Origin: Acutalibacter sp.
Lineage (GTDB): Bacteria > Bacillota > Clostridia > Oscillospirales > Acutalibacteraceae
Length of the DNA stretch: 64,000 nt
Reading direction: 5' to 3'
NCBI GenBank assembly: GCA_020025775.1
Contig: JAHHRN010000006.1
Coordinates: 1 to 64,000, forward strand
A program made the translations under genes and the position numbers. Below are positions 32,935 to 41,064 of this stretch, piece by piece. Numbering within the stretch: the stretch's first letter is position 1; each line of letters begins with the position of its first letter. Under the pieces are notes generated by a model. The model worked only from the letters and a program-made list of their open reading frames with translations, had not been told where the DNA came from and searched no databases.

Positions 32935-35900
32935 ATGCAATACACGATAAACCAACACAACTACAGAGATTTTGATTTACTGCAAATCGGAAAGCTCGAC
33001 GCCAGAGCCTATTTCATTCCCTATAAGGATGAAAAGAAGTTGCTTTCCGCGGAGCTTTTAAAAGAGCGCTATGAAAGCGATATGGTCGAGGTGCTTTCTG
33101 GTGTGTGGGAATTCAAATACTATAAAAAGCAAAGCCTCATGCCGAAAGAGTATGACACGGCTTCGGTGCAATTCGACGAAATCACCGTGCCCTCCACCTG
33201 GCAGAGAACCGGCTATCAGGCGCCTGTGTATTTGAATCAGCGCTATGAATTTCATTTAATGCCGCCGGAATTGCCCGAGGAAATGTCCGCCGGTGTTTAC
33301 AGAAAAGTATTCAAAAAGCCTGCCCACGGCGAAAACTTTATTTTGAGTTTTTTGGGCGTTGCCCCCTGCCTCGATGTTTACCTTAACGGTAAGCACATTG
33401 GCTACAGCGAAGGCTCTCACAACACCGCCGAATTTAATATTACCAAGCATTTAGTCGAGGGTGAAAACGAGCTTTTGTGCGTTGTACATCGCTGGAGCGT
33501 CGGTACATACTTAGAGTGTCAGGATATGTTCCGTGAAACCGGTATTTTCCGCGACGTACTCCTCTACTGCTTAGACGGCACTTATCTCAACGATTTTGAG
33601 GTCAAGACCAAAAAGCAAGGCGACTCTCGCTATGCTTTAACCGTAAAGAACTTCTTAAAGGGCGACCTTCAAAACTGCCGCATGACCCTGCGCTTGGCAG
33701 ATAACAAATCTGTAATTTTAGAAAAGAGTCTCGAGGCAAGCGAAGAAACTGTTTTCTCGTTTGAGAACTTGGAAGTAACCGAGTGGAATGCGGAAATTCC
33801 CACGGTTTACACCTTACTTTTGACCTTAGAAAAAGACGGTGAAGCCCTTTCTTCCGTGCGTCAGATGATTGGTTTTAAGACCATTCGCATTGACGGTGAG
33901 GTCTTTAAATTCAACGAGATGCCCATTAAAATGAAGGGCGTTAACCACCATGATAGCCACCACAAAACCGGCTATGTGATGTCCCATGAAGATATTTTCA
34001 ACGATATTCGTTTAATGAAGGCGTACAACGTCAACACCGTTCGTACCTCCCACTATCCCCCCGACCCGATTTTCTTAACGCTTTGCGATATTTACGGTCT
34101 TTATGTTGTGGATGAAGCGGATATTGAAGCGCACGGCTGCAACTCCATTGGACCTTTGAAGCTTTATAAGCCGAATCTCATCAGCCATGACCCCAAGTGG
34201 GCGCCGCGCTATGTAGATCGCGTCAGCCGTATGTATAAGCGTGACCGCAATCATCCCTGTGTGACCATGTGGTCTCTCGGCAACGAAGCCGGCGGCTACT
34301 GCAATCAGGATGCTTGCTGTGATTATTTAAAGAGCGTTTGCCCCGAAATCCCCGTGCATTACGAAGGTGCGATTCGTACCAGTCGTGTAGCTTATGATGT
34401 GATTTCGGAAATGTATACGAGCATCCCCGATTTGGAAAAATATCGTGACGGCACCAGAGGCGACAAATATAAGGGCAAACCCTTCTATCTTTGTGAATAT
34501 GCCCACGCCATGGGTGTTGGCCCAGGCAGCTTAGAGGATTACTGGCAGACCCTGTATTCCAGCGACAAATTCATGGGCGGCTGTATTTGGGAATTCTGTG
34601 ACCACGCCGTATACCATGACAAGAGCGAAAAGGGCTATAAATACGAATACACCTACGGTGGTGACCACAAGGAGCCGATGCATGACAGCAACTTCTGCGT
34701 AGACGGTCTTTTCTATCCCGACCGTACGCCACACACCGGTGCGCTCGAAATGAAAGAGGTTTACCGTCCGATTCGCGGCAAAATGCTGAATCCCACCACC
34801 TACAGCTTCACGAACACCAACCGCTTTAAGAATGCCAAATATTTGGCGGTGAAATGGTCCCTGCTCGAGAATGCCAAGGAAATTAAAGAGGGCGAATTCA
34901 CCTTAGACCTTGCGCCTATGGCAACGACAAAAGTCGAGATTCCCGTGGAAATCCGCGACAAGAAAAAGGATTACCTTTTGAATTTAACCTACGTCGGTCA
35001 AAAAACCGGTCGAACCGTAGCACGTGAGCAGTTTGTTTTAACCGACAATGCCCCCGTTGTGCCGATTCAGATTGAAAAGCAGAAAAAGTTGGTCGTTATG
35101 CAGGAAGAAAAGGCGCTCAAAATCAAGGGCGGCGACTGCAAAATCACTTTCAGCATGGAAAACGGCAACCTTTTAAGCTATATCTACCACGGCAAGGAGC
35201 TTTTGAACACCGAGCCTATCGACGGTTTCATCGGCTTTGCCCCGAATATTTACCGTGTGCCGATTGACAATGACGCTTACGGTCAAGGGCAATGGACTCG
35301 CAAAAAGATTGCGAAAATCAAGCCTGTCTTTATGAACATGCACTTTGAAGAGGAAGAAAACCGCGTCCTTATTCAAGCGAAATACAAATTTACGCAGGGA
35401 CTTCTCTTCCCGTGGTATTTCTGCACGGTGCATTATGAAGTATATCCCGACGCAACCTTAAAGCTTTCTCTTTCTTTAGACAAGAAGTGGAAAGGTCCTA
35501 AACATTTGCCGCGTTTCGGCGTGACTTTGGAACTGCCTAAAACCTTTAAGCATGTGCTTTATTACGGCAGAGGCGAAGCAGAAAATCTTCCCGATTTCAA
35601 TGCACAGGCGCCCATTGGTCTTTATTCCGCCAAGGTTGCGGATATGCACGAAAATTATGTGAAGCCGCAGGATAACGGCAATCACGGCGATGTAAAATAT
35701 CTTCGTTTGACCGACGGCAACGGCGACGGCATCCAATTCATCGGCGCAAACAAATTCAGCTTCAGCGTACACAACTACTCTCAAGGTCTTTTGCACGAAG
35801 CCAAGCACCGTGAGGATTTATATGTACAGAACACCACCTTCCTTTCTTTGGACGGTTATATGCGTGGCTCCGGCTCTAACGCCTGCGGCCCCGATGTTTT

Positions 35901-35979
35901 AGACAAATACTTGACCTCCTTCCAAAAGGAAGTCAGCTTTGCCTTCTCTGTTCAGCCGGTTTTAGGAGAAGATAAGTAA
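32935..35979 (+). CDS. lacZ: Beta-galactosidase (GH2, LacZ type)
   Basis: A 1014-residue cytoplasmic enzyme of LacZ architecture: jelly-roll sugar-binding domain, Ig-like domain, TIM barrel, second Ig-like domain and a large C-terminal beta-sandwich (Bgal small chain). The acid/base glutamate is in MWSLGNEAGGYC and the nucleophile in FYLCEYAHAMGVGPG. KMKGVNHHDSHHKTG and VRTSHYPPDPIF are typical barrel motifs. No signal peptide. GGGGGTGC precedes the ATG. It hydrolyses terminal beta-galactosides; lactose itself is not proven, and no permease is adjacent. The next gene overlaps its stop codon. Confidence 0.93.
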   Translation: MQYTINQHNYRDFDLLQIGKLDARAYFIPYKDEKKLLSAELLKERYESDMVEVLSGVWEFKYYKKQSLMPKEYDTASVQFDEITVPSTWQRTGYQAPVYLNQRYEFHLMPPELPEEMSAGVYRKVFKKPAHGENFILSFLGVAPCLDVYLNGKHIGYSEGSHNTAEFNITKHLVEGENELLCVVHRWSVGTYLECQDMFRETGIFRDVLLYCLDGTYLNDFEVKTKKQGDSRYALTVKNFLKGDLQNCRMTLRLADNKSVILEKSLEASEETVFSFENLEVTEWNAEIPTVYTLLLTLEKDGEALSSVRQMIGFKTIRIDGEVFKFNEMPIKMKGVNHHDSHHKTGYVMSHEDIFNDIRLMKAYNVNTVRTSHYPPDPIFLTLCDIYGLYVVDEADIEAHGCNSIGPLKLYKPNLISHDPKWAPRYVDRVSRMYKRDRNHPCVTMWSLGNEAGGYCNQDACCDYLKSVCPEIPVHYEGAIRTSRVAYDVISEMYTSIPDLEKYRDGTRGDKYKGKPFYLCEYAHAMGVGPGSLEDYWQTLYSSDKFMGGCIWEFCDHAVYHDKSEKGYKYEYTYGGDHKEPMHDSNFCVDGLFYPDRTPHTGALEMKEVYRPIRGKMLNPTTYSFTNTNRFKNAKYLAVKWSLLENAKEIKEGEFTLDLAPMATTKVEIPVEIRDKKKDYLLNLTYVGQKTGRTVAREQFVLTDNAPVVPIQIEKQKKLVVMQEEKALKIKGGDCKITFSMENGNLLSYIYHGKELLNTEPIDGFIGFAPNIYRVPIDNDAYGQGQWTRKKIAKIKPVFMNMHFEEEENRVLIQAKYKFTQGLLFPWYFCTVHYEVYPDATLKLSLSLDKKWKGPKHLPRFGVTLELPKTFKHVLYYGRGEAENLPDFNAQAPIGLYSAKVADMHENYVKPQDNGNHGDVKYLRLTDGNGDGIQFIGANKFSFSVHNYSQGLLHEAKHREDLYVQNTTFLSLDGYMRGSGSNACGPDVLDKYLTSFQKEVSFAFSVQPVLGEDK

Positions 35980-36404
35980 TGAAAACAGTTTGGTATGCAG
36001 CAGGCAAAGCCTTTGAGGAAAGCAAGGCCGTAAGGCGCGCCGTGTTCATTGACGAGCAAGGCTACACCGAAGAAGAGGAATTCGACGAAATAGACCTTTC
36101 TGTGCCACATTTGGTTCTGTTTGACGGCGAAACACCCGTTGCAACCGGTCGGTTGATTTTAAGTCTGGACGGCACGGCGAAGCTCGGCAGAATTGCCGTT
36201 TTAAAAAGCTATCGCGGGCAACACCTTGGTGCAGAGATTGTGAAAAAATTACTTTCTAAAGCGAAAGAAAGCGGTGCAAAACGCGCCTATGTCAGTGCGC
36301 AGGTCTATGCTGTCCCCTTTTATAACCGTTTCGGTTTTAAGGAATACGGAAGCGAATATTTAGACGGCAGAATTCCGCACATAGATATGGATATGCCTTT
36401 ATAA
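35979..36404 (+). CDS. GNAT-family N-acetyltransferase
   Basis: A 141-residue acetyl-CoA-dependent acetyltransferase. The opening RRAVFIDEQGYTEEEEFDEID matches the ElaA/YjcF-type subgroup. The acetyl-CoA loop is LGRIAVLKSYRGQHLGAEIVKKL, and the C-terminal AQVYAVPFYNRFGF motif is typical. Its ATG overlaps the lacZ stop by one base, so expression is coupled to lacZ. Substrate unknown. Confidence 0.85.
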   Translation: MKTVWYAAGKAFEESKAVRRAVFIDEQGYTEEEEFDEIDLSVPHLVLFDGETPVATGRLILSLDGTAKLGRIAVLKSYRGQHLGAEIVKKLLSKAKESGAKRAYVSAQVYAVPFYNRFGFKEYGSEYLDGRIPHIDMDMPL

Positions 36405-36505
36405 AAAGAGAAAAAGTAAAAATCATATACCACGCCCGAAAGGACGTGGTATGAATATTAACCCTATAAGGGTAAACAATACCAGCAGCGCCTAAAGGCG
36501 CATTT

Positions 36506-37036
36506 AAGCAACACCAACTGCAAATTGGTGTTGCTTATTTTTTTAGATGAGCAAATGGGTCTTCATATTCTTTGAAACTAAGTTGGTCTGCTATCATATC
36601 CTCATTTTCTTGCTCTTGGATATATTTTTGTATTGTTGCTTTGTTTGCTCCAACTGTACTGACATAATAACCTTTCGCCCAAAAGGTTCTCTTGCCATAT
36701 TTGTATTTTAAATTTGCATGTCTTTCAAAAATCATCAATGTACTTTTTCCTTTGAGGTATCCCATAAATTCAGAAACACACAAGCTTGGCGGTATAGAGA
36801 GTAACATATGTATGTGATCTGGCATCGCATGTGCTTCTATAATTTCCACATGTTTGTAATCACAAAGTCGCCTTAAAATCTCTCCTATATCTTTTCTTAG
36901 TTGCCCATACACTGCTTTCCTTCTGAATTTTGGCACTATTACTACATGATATTGACATTTCCATTTTGTATGTGATAAACTACTTTCATCCACTATTGGA
37001 CCTCCTTTGATTGTAAGTTTGCAGTTGGTGTTGCTT
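36506..37036 (-). repeat. 19 bp inverted repeat joining the 5' and 3' untranslated parts of tnpA
   Basis: AAGCAACACCAACTGCAAA at 36506-36524 is the exact reverse complement of 37018-37036. On the tnpA mRNA one arm lies in the 5' leader and the other just after the stop codon. The 3' copy also folds on itself (GCAACACCAA/TTGGTGTTGC, 36508-36534). Confidence 0.85.
36535..36993 (-). CDS. tnpA: IS200-family Y1 (HUH) transposase
   Basis: A 152-residue single-strand transposase. The HUH metal site is EAHAMPDHIHMLL, and the catalytic tyrosine lies in KGYYVSTVGANKATIQKYIQ. YHVVIVPKFRRKAVY and KRTFWAKGYY are family landmarks. Length is complete, with no frameshift. AAAGGAGG precedes the start. No TnpB or IscB gene accompanies it. 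It is intact and could be active. Confidence 0.93.
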   Translation of the reverse strand: MDESSLSHTKWKCQYHVVIVPKFRRKAVYGQLRKDIGEILRRLCDYKHVEIIEAHAMPDHIHMLLSIPPSLCVSEFMGYLKGKSTLMIFERHANLKYKYGKRTFWAKGYYVSTVGANKATIQKYIQEQENEDMIADQLSFKEYEDPFAHLKK

Positions 37037-37040
37037 GCTT

Positions 37041-37070
37041 ATTATATCAAAGGAGTTCTTTTTTTATCAA
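37041..37070 (-). promoter_or_regulatory. Probable tnpA promoter
   Basis: TTGATA (37065-37070) and TATAAT (37041-37046) on the minus strand, 18 bp spacer. Transcription would begin just before the 5' arm of the 19 bp inverted repeat. Confidence 0.6.
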
Positions 37071-37130
37071 GAATGGACGCTTTCGCTTTATTACTCACCA
37101 CAAGTAAAACTTGTGGTTTATTACATAATA

Positions 37131-37163
37131 AAAAGCTGTCTCACTTCTTGTGAGGCAGCTTTT
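37131..37163. terminator. Second hairpin terminator downstream of valS
   Basis: AAAAGCTGTCTCAC pairs with GTGAGGCAGCTTTT (one G-T pair), with T-runs on both strands, so it may work in both directions. The arrangement suggests that it predates the neighbouring IS. Confidence 0.8.
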
Positions 37164-37186
37164 TTCTTTGCTGTATGAAATTTAAA

Positions 37187-37208
37187 AAGGCGGCAAAACT
37201 GCCGCCTT
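37187..37208 (-). terminator. Terminator of valS
   Basis: AAGGCGGC - AAAACT - GCCGCCTT with TTTTTAAA on the minus strand, 17 bp past the valS stop. Confidence 0.88.
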
Positions 37209-37224
37209 CTTATTTTAGAAGCTC

Positions 37225-39876
37225 TTATGCGCGAGCTTCAATTTTCTTGATGCTTTCTTCGAGCATGGAAAGCTTTTCGGTCTGCTTCTCGAGATTTTCT
37301 CTCTGGGTTGCAACCAGCTTTTCGGGTGCTTTCTTAACGAAGTTTTCGTTGTTGAGCTTAGAATTGATGAAATCAATTTCTTTGAGAACGGCCTGCTTTT
37401 CTTTCTGGAGGCGTTCGAGCTCTGCCTTAAAGTCAATGAGGTCACCCATCGGGATATAAATGGTAGCTGCTTCTGTAACTACGCTGACAGCATCCTCTAA
37501 GGTTTCTGCCTCAAACTTAGCTTCGGAATCGGCAACCGCAATTTCGGAAGCGGAAGCGAGTCTCTGGAAGTACTTTGCCGCATCGCTGAAGAGTGCAGTT
37601 TCCTTGGAAACGATGTTGAGCGTAGCCTTCTTTGAAGGCGGAATATTCATTTCTGCACGTCTGTTACGGATTGCCTTAACCGCGGTCATAACCTTTTCCA
37701 TATCCGATTCGGCTTCGGTAAATACCAAATCCTCACGGAACAGAGGCCATTCGGAAATCATGATGCTTTCGCCAACGTGCGGAAGGGTCTGCCAAATTTC
37801 CTCGGTGATGAAGGGCATGAACGGATGAAGAAGCTTTAAGGTGTTGGACATAACATAAACCAAAACAGCCTTAACGGTCTTCTTGGCTTCTGCATCTTCG
37901 CCGTTCAAGCGAATCTTTGCAATCTCAATGTACCAGTCGCAGAATACATCCCAAATGAAGTCATAGAGCTTCTGAACGGCAATGCCGAGCTCGTATTTTT
38001 CAATAGCATCGGTAACTTCGGAAGCAAGTGCATTGTATTTGTCGAGAATCCACTTGTCTTCAAGTGCCAGATTTTCGGGAACATAAGGTGCAGGCTCATT
38101 CTCGTCGAGATTCATGAGGATGAAACGTGCGGCGTTCCAAATCTTGTTGGCGAAGTTACGGCTTGCCTCTACCTTTTCATCGGAGAAGCGCATATCGTTA
38201 CCGGGGCTGTTGTTGGTAGCGAGGGTAAATCTAAGCGCATCTGCACCGTATTTGTCGATAATCTCTAAGGGGTCGATACCGTTGCCGAGAGATTTCGACA
38301 TCTTTCTGCCCTGCGAGTCACGAACCAAGCCGTGAATAAGAACGGAATCAAACGGTACTTCGCCGGTCTGCTCAAGGCCGGAGAACATCATACGCATAAC
38401 CCAGAACGGGATAATATCATAGCCGGTTACGAGGGTGTTGGTCGGATAATAATGCTTTAAGTCCTCGGTGTTGTCCGGCCAGCCCAATGTGGAGAACGGC
38501 CAAAGAGCGGAAGAGAACCAGGTATCGAGGGTGTCGGGATCCTGCTCGATATGGGCACTGCCGCAGTGGCAGCACTTATCGGGTGTAGTGCGGGAAACGG
38601 TGATTTCGCCGCAGTCTGCACAGTACCAAGCCGGGATTCTATGACCCCACCAAAGCTGACGGGAAATGCACCAGTCACGGATATTTTCAAGCCAGTGGAA
38701 GTAAACCTTTTCAAATCTCTGCGGAATAAATTTGGTTTTGCCTTCCTTAACGGCATCAATCGCGGGCTGTGCAAGGGGTTTCATTTCTACGAACCACTGC
38801 TTGGAAACACGAGGTTCAACGGTGGTGCCGCAACGGTAGCAGGTACCAACATTATGAGAATAAGGCTCGATTTTTACGAGTGCGCCCTCTGCCTCTAAGT
38901 CCTTTACGATCGCTTTTCTAGCTTCGTATCTGTCCATGCCGGCATATTTCGGGTAATCCTCGGTAATCTTTGCATCGGGGGTTAAAACGGTGATAACCTC
39001 TAAGTTATGGCGAAGACCAACTTCAAAGTCATTCGGGTCATGTGCCGGGGTAATCTTAACAACGCCGGTACCGAATTCGATATCTACATAGTCATCAGCG
39101 ATAACCGGAATTTCACGGTGTACAATCGGTAAAATAAGGGTTTTACCGACTAAGTCCTTATATCTTTCATCCTTGGGGTTAACTGCAACCGCAGTATCAC
39201 CGAGCAAGGTTTCGGGACGGGTGGTTGCAAGCTCTAAATAGCCGCTACCGTCCTTAAAGGGATAGCGAAGATGCCAGAAGGAACCTGCCTGATCTTCGTA
39301 TTCTACTTCTGCGTCGGAAATGGTGGTAAGGCAGTGCGGGCACCAGTTAACCATTCTTTCGCCTCTGTAGATGAGACCCTTTTCGTAAAGGTTGCAGAAC
39401 ACTTCGTTAACAGCCTTGTTGCAGCCTTCATCTAAGGTGAAACGTTCTCTGTCCCAGTCACAGGAAGAGCCCATTTTCTTTAACTGCTCAATGATTCTGC
39501 CGCCGTACTGTGCTTTCCAAGCCCAAGCACGCTCTAAGAAGCCTTCTCTGCCGAGGTCTTCCTTGGTGATGCCTTCTTTTTTCATAGCTTCTACGATTTT
39601 TGCTTCGGTTGCAATGGAAGCGTGGTCGGTACCCGGAAGCCAAAGGGTATCATAACCTGCCATACGGTGATAGCGGATTAAAATATCCTGCAAGGTGTTG
39701 TCGAGGGCATGACCCATGTGAAGCTGACCTGTGATATTGGGAGGCGGAATAACGATTGTATAGGGCTTCTTGTTCATATCACGCTGTGCGTGGAAATAGC
39801 CCTTGTCCATCCAAAACGCATAGAGTCTGTCTTCTACGTTTTGTGGATTGTACTGTTTTTCAAGTTCTTTTGCCAC
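37225..39876 (-). CDS. valS: Valyl-tRNA synthetase
   Basis: An 883-residue class I synthetase that charges tRNA-Val. The HIGH motif is PPPNITGQLHMGHAL and the KMSKS motif is GRKMSKSLGNGIDP. The editing domain and the C-terminal coiled coil (ELERLQKEKQAVLKEIDFINSKL to the end) are present. The start chosen is GTG with AAGGAG 9 bp upstream; an in-frame ATG eight codons earlier contains that site and is unlikely. A T-box leader with its own promoter precedes it, so expression rises when tRNA-Val is uncharged. Confidence 0.95.
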   Translation of the reverse strand: MAKELEKQYNPQNVEDRLYAFWMDKGYFHAQRDMNKKPYTIVIPPPNITGQLHMGHALDNTLQDILIRYHRMAGYDTLWLPGTDHASIATEAKIVEAMKKEGITKEDLGREGFLERAWAWKAQYGGRIIEQLKKMGSSCDWDRERFTLDEGCNKAVNEVFCNLYEKGLIYRGERMVNWCPHCLTTISDAEVEYEDQAGSFWHLRYPFKDGSGYLELATTRPETLLGDTAVAVNPKDERYKDLVGKTLILPIVHREIPVIADDYVDIEFGTGVVKITPAHDPNDFEVGLRHNLEVITVLTPDAKITEDYPKYAGMDRYEARKAIVKDLEAEGALVKIEPYSHNVGTCYRCGTTVEPRVSKQWFVEMKPLAQPAIDAVKEGKTKFIPQRFEKVYFHWLENIRDWCISRQLWWGHRIPAWYCADCGEITVSRTTPDKCCHCGSAHIEQDPDTLDTWFSSALWPFSTLGWPDNTEDLKHYYPTNTLVTGYDIIPFWVMRMMFSGLEQTGEVPFDSVLIHGLVRDSQGRKMSKSLGNGIDPLEIIDKYGADALRFTLATNNSPGNDMRFSDEKVEASRNFANKIWNAARFILMNLDENEPAPYVPENLALEDKWILDKYNALASEVTDAIEKYELGIAVQKLYDFIWDVFCDWYIEIAKIRLNGEDAEAKKTVKAVLVYVMSNTLKLLHPFMPFITEEIWQTLPHVGESIMISEWPLFREDLVFTEAESDMEKVMTAVKAIRNRRAEMNIPPSKKATLNIVSKETALFSDAAKYFQRLASASEIAVADSEAKFEAETLEDAVSVVTEAATIYIPMGDLIDFKAELERLQKEKQAVLKEIDFINSKLNNENFVKKAPEKLVATQRENLEKQTEKLSMLEESIKKIEARA

Positions 39877-39905
39877 TAGTAAAATCTCCTTTATTTTCAT
39901 TTTCC

Positions 39906-40159
39906 GCAAAATAAAAACGCCCCATACTAAACCTAGTATGAGACGAAAAAATTCCGCGGTACCACTCAAATTGTCTGCCTTAGCAGACCGCTTAAAGCTC
40001 TTAACGCGAGCAAACCGTTTTTGCCTACACAGCCCATGGGGCGTTCGACAAAACCACTCGGAAGCGACGCTGAATATCGTTTGCACTGCCTCGCACCAAC
40101 CGGCCGCTCTCTTTAGCAACGGAGATATTCTTATTCTTCGTCAACGTGTTTTGCATATT
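39906..40159 (-). promoter_or_regulatory. T-box leader of valS
   Basis: On the minus strand GAGTGGTACCGCGG matches the T-box antiterminator sequence. It is followed by a terminator CGTCTCATACTA/TAGTATGGGGCG with TTTTTATTTT (39906-39945). Upstream, a stem I region with an AAAGAGAG segment is visible. A GTC within CAGCGTCGC is a plausible valine specifier codon, but its exact position is inferred. Confidence 0.9.
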
Positions 40160-40165
40160 GTAGCT

Positions 40166-40194
40166 ATTATAATGGCTTTTTTTGGGTTTGTCAA
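40166..40194 (-). promoter_or_regulatory. Promoter of the valS T-box leader
   Basis: Perfect TTGACA (40189-40194) and perfect TATAAT (40166-40171) on the minus strand, 17 bp spacer. Confidence 0.88.
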
Positions 40195-40231
40195 CTAGGA
40201 AAAATCGGCTTTCCTGTCGGTATTTTAAATT

Positions 40232-40945
40232 TTAGGATTTTTTCTTTTGATTTTTCGTAACGGCAAAGGTGCAGGCATAGACTTTTTCAGCATCGGCAAG
40301 CAGGAGCATTTTGGCGCACTCGGAAAGGGTTGCACCGGTGGTTTTAATATCATCGACTAAGAGCACGGTTTTCCCCGCAATATTTTCCACATCGACTGTA
40401 TCATAGGCGCCCAGAACATTGCCGCTTCTCGCTTTTTCCGAAAGCATATGCTGGGTTTTGGTTTCATAAAGCTTTAAAAGCAGGGGTTCTATGGGAATCG
40501 AGAGTTCTTTGGAAAGCGCACGGCACAAAATCTCGCTCGGATTATAAAGCCGCTCTCTTTGCTGTTTTTTCGTAAACGGCACATAGGTCAAAACGTCGAT
40601 TTCCCCGAGCGGTAAAAAACGCCGAACCGCTTCTACCATATCTTTTGCAAAAACCTGCGCTAAGAAATCCTTATTTTCATATTTTAGACGATACACCGCC
40701 GTTAGGATTTCCGCTTCGTAATAAAACGGCGCGACGACGGCATCATAATGGGATTTGCGCTTTTTGCAAACGCAGTCTTTCTTGCTGTGGCCGCAAAACG
40801 AGCAAATCGGGGCTTCAATCATGGGTAAATCGGAAAGGCACGAGTCGCAAACATACTGCGAGGGTAAAATCACCTTGCCGCAGTAGGGACAGCGGCGTGG
40901 AAAAACCGCCGTGAGCAGGGCATCTCCGAACTGTTTAAAATCCAT
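40232..40945 (-). CDS. comFC: ComF-family phosphoribosyltransferase-like protein
   Basis: A 237-residue protein. The N-terminus has zinc-binding cysteine pairs (CPYCGKVILPSQYVCDSC and CSFCGHSKKDCVC). The C-terminal phosphoribosyltransferase domain has LLVDDIKTTGATLSECAKML, the PRPP-type loop. ComFC is linked to DNA uptake in competent bacteria, but homologues are widespread and the biochemical role is unsettled. AGGGGAG precedes the ATG. Its upstream neighbour is divergent. Confidence 0.85.
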   Translation of the reverse strand: MDFKQFGDALLTAVFPRRCPYCGKVILPSQYVCDSCLSDLPMIEAPICSFCGHSKKDCVCKKRKSHYDAVVAPFYYEAEILTAVYRLKYENKDFLAQVFAKDMVEAVRRFLPLGEIDVLTYVPFTKKQQRERLYNPSEILCRALSKELSIPIEPLLLKLYETKTQHMLSEKARSGNVLGAYDTVDVENIAGKTVLLVDDIKTTGATLSECAKMLLLADAEKVYACTFAVTKNQKKKS

Positions 40946-41001
40946 GCTATTCTCCCCTTTTTTCGATAAAAAATTCCTTTTAAACGCAAAATTCCAGCTT
41001 A

Positions 41002-41030
41002 TTGCATTTCCTTTTTGCCTATGTTACAAT
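41002..41030 (+). promoter_or_regulatory. Promoter of the GH95 operon
   Basis: TTGCAT (41002-41007), 17 bp, TACAAT (41025-41030), 34 bp before the chosen start. Confidence 0.65.
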
Positions 41031-41064
41031 ATCTTTCAGTATAGTAGAAACGAGGCGTTTTTTC

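Larger units (their letters stand above)
36427..37117 (-). mobile_element. IS200-like insertion element (tnpA only)
   Basis: A single Y1 transposase gene flanked by hairpins and lacking long terminal inverted repeats fits the IS200 group. At the 3' side relative to tnpA are ATACCACG/CGTGGTAT (36427-36452), ACCCT/AGGGT (36461-36473) and GCGCC/GGCGC (36488-36501). At the 5' side is ACCACAAG/CTTGTGGT (37097-37117). Exact ends and cleavage sites cannot be fixed from one copy. It lies between the convergent GNAT and valS genes and disrupts nothing visible. Confidence 0.7.

Noticed and set aside
36427..37117. Guide-RNA (omega RNA) system attached to the IS200-like element
   Set aside because: No TnpB or IscB gene or remnant is present; the hairpins fit IS200 ends and untranslated regions.
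40195..40231. Terminator after comFC
   Set aside because: The hairpin near 40205-40225 has mismatches and short arms; too weak to call.
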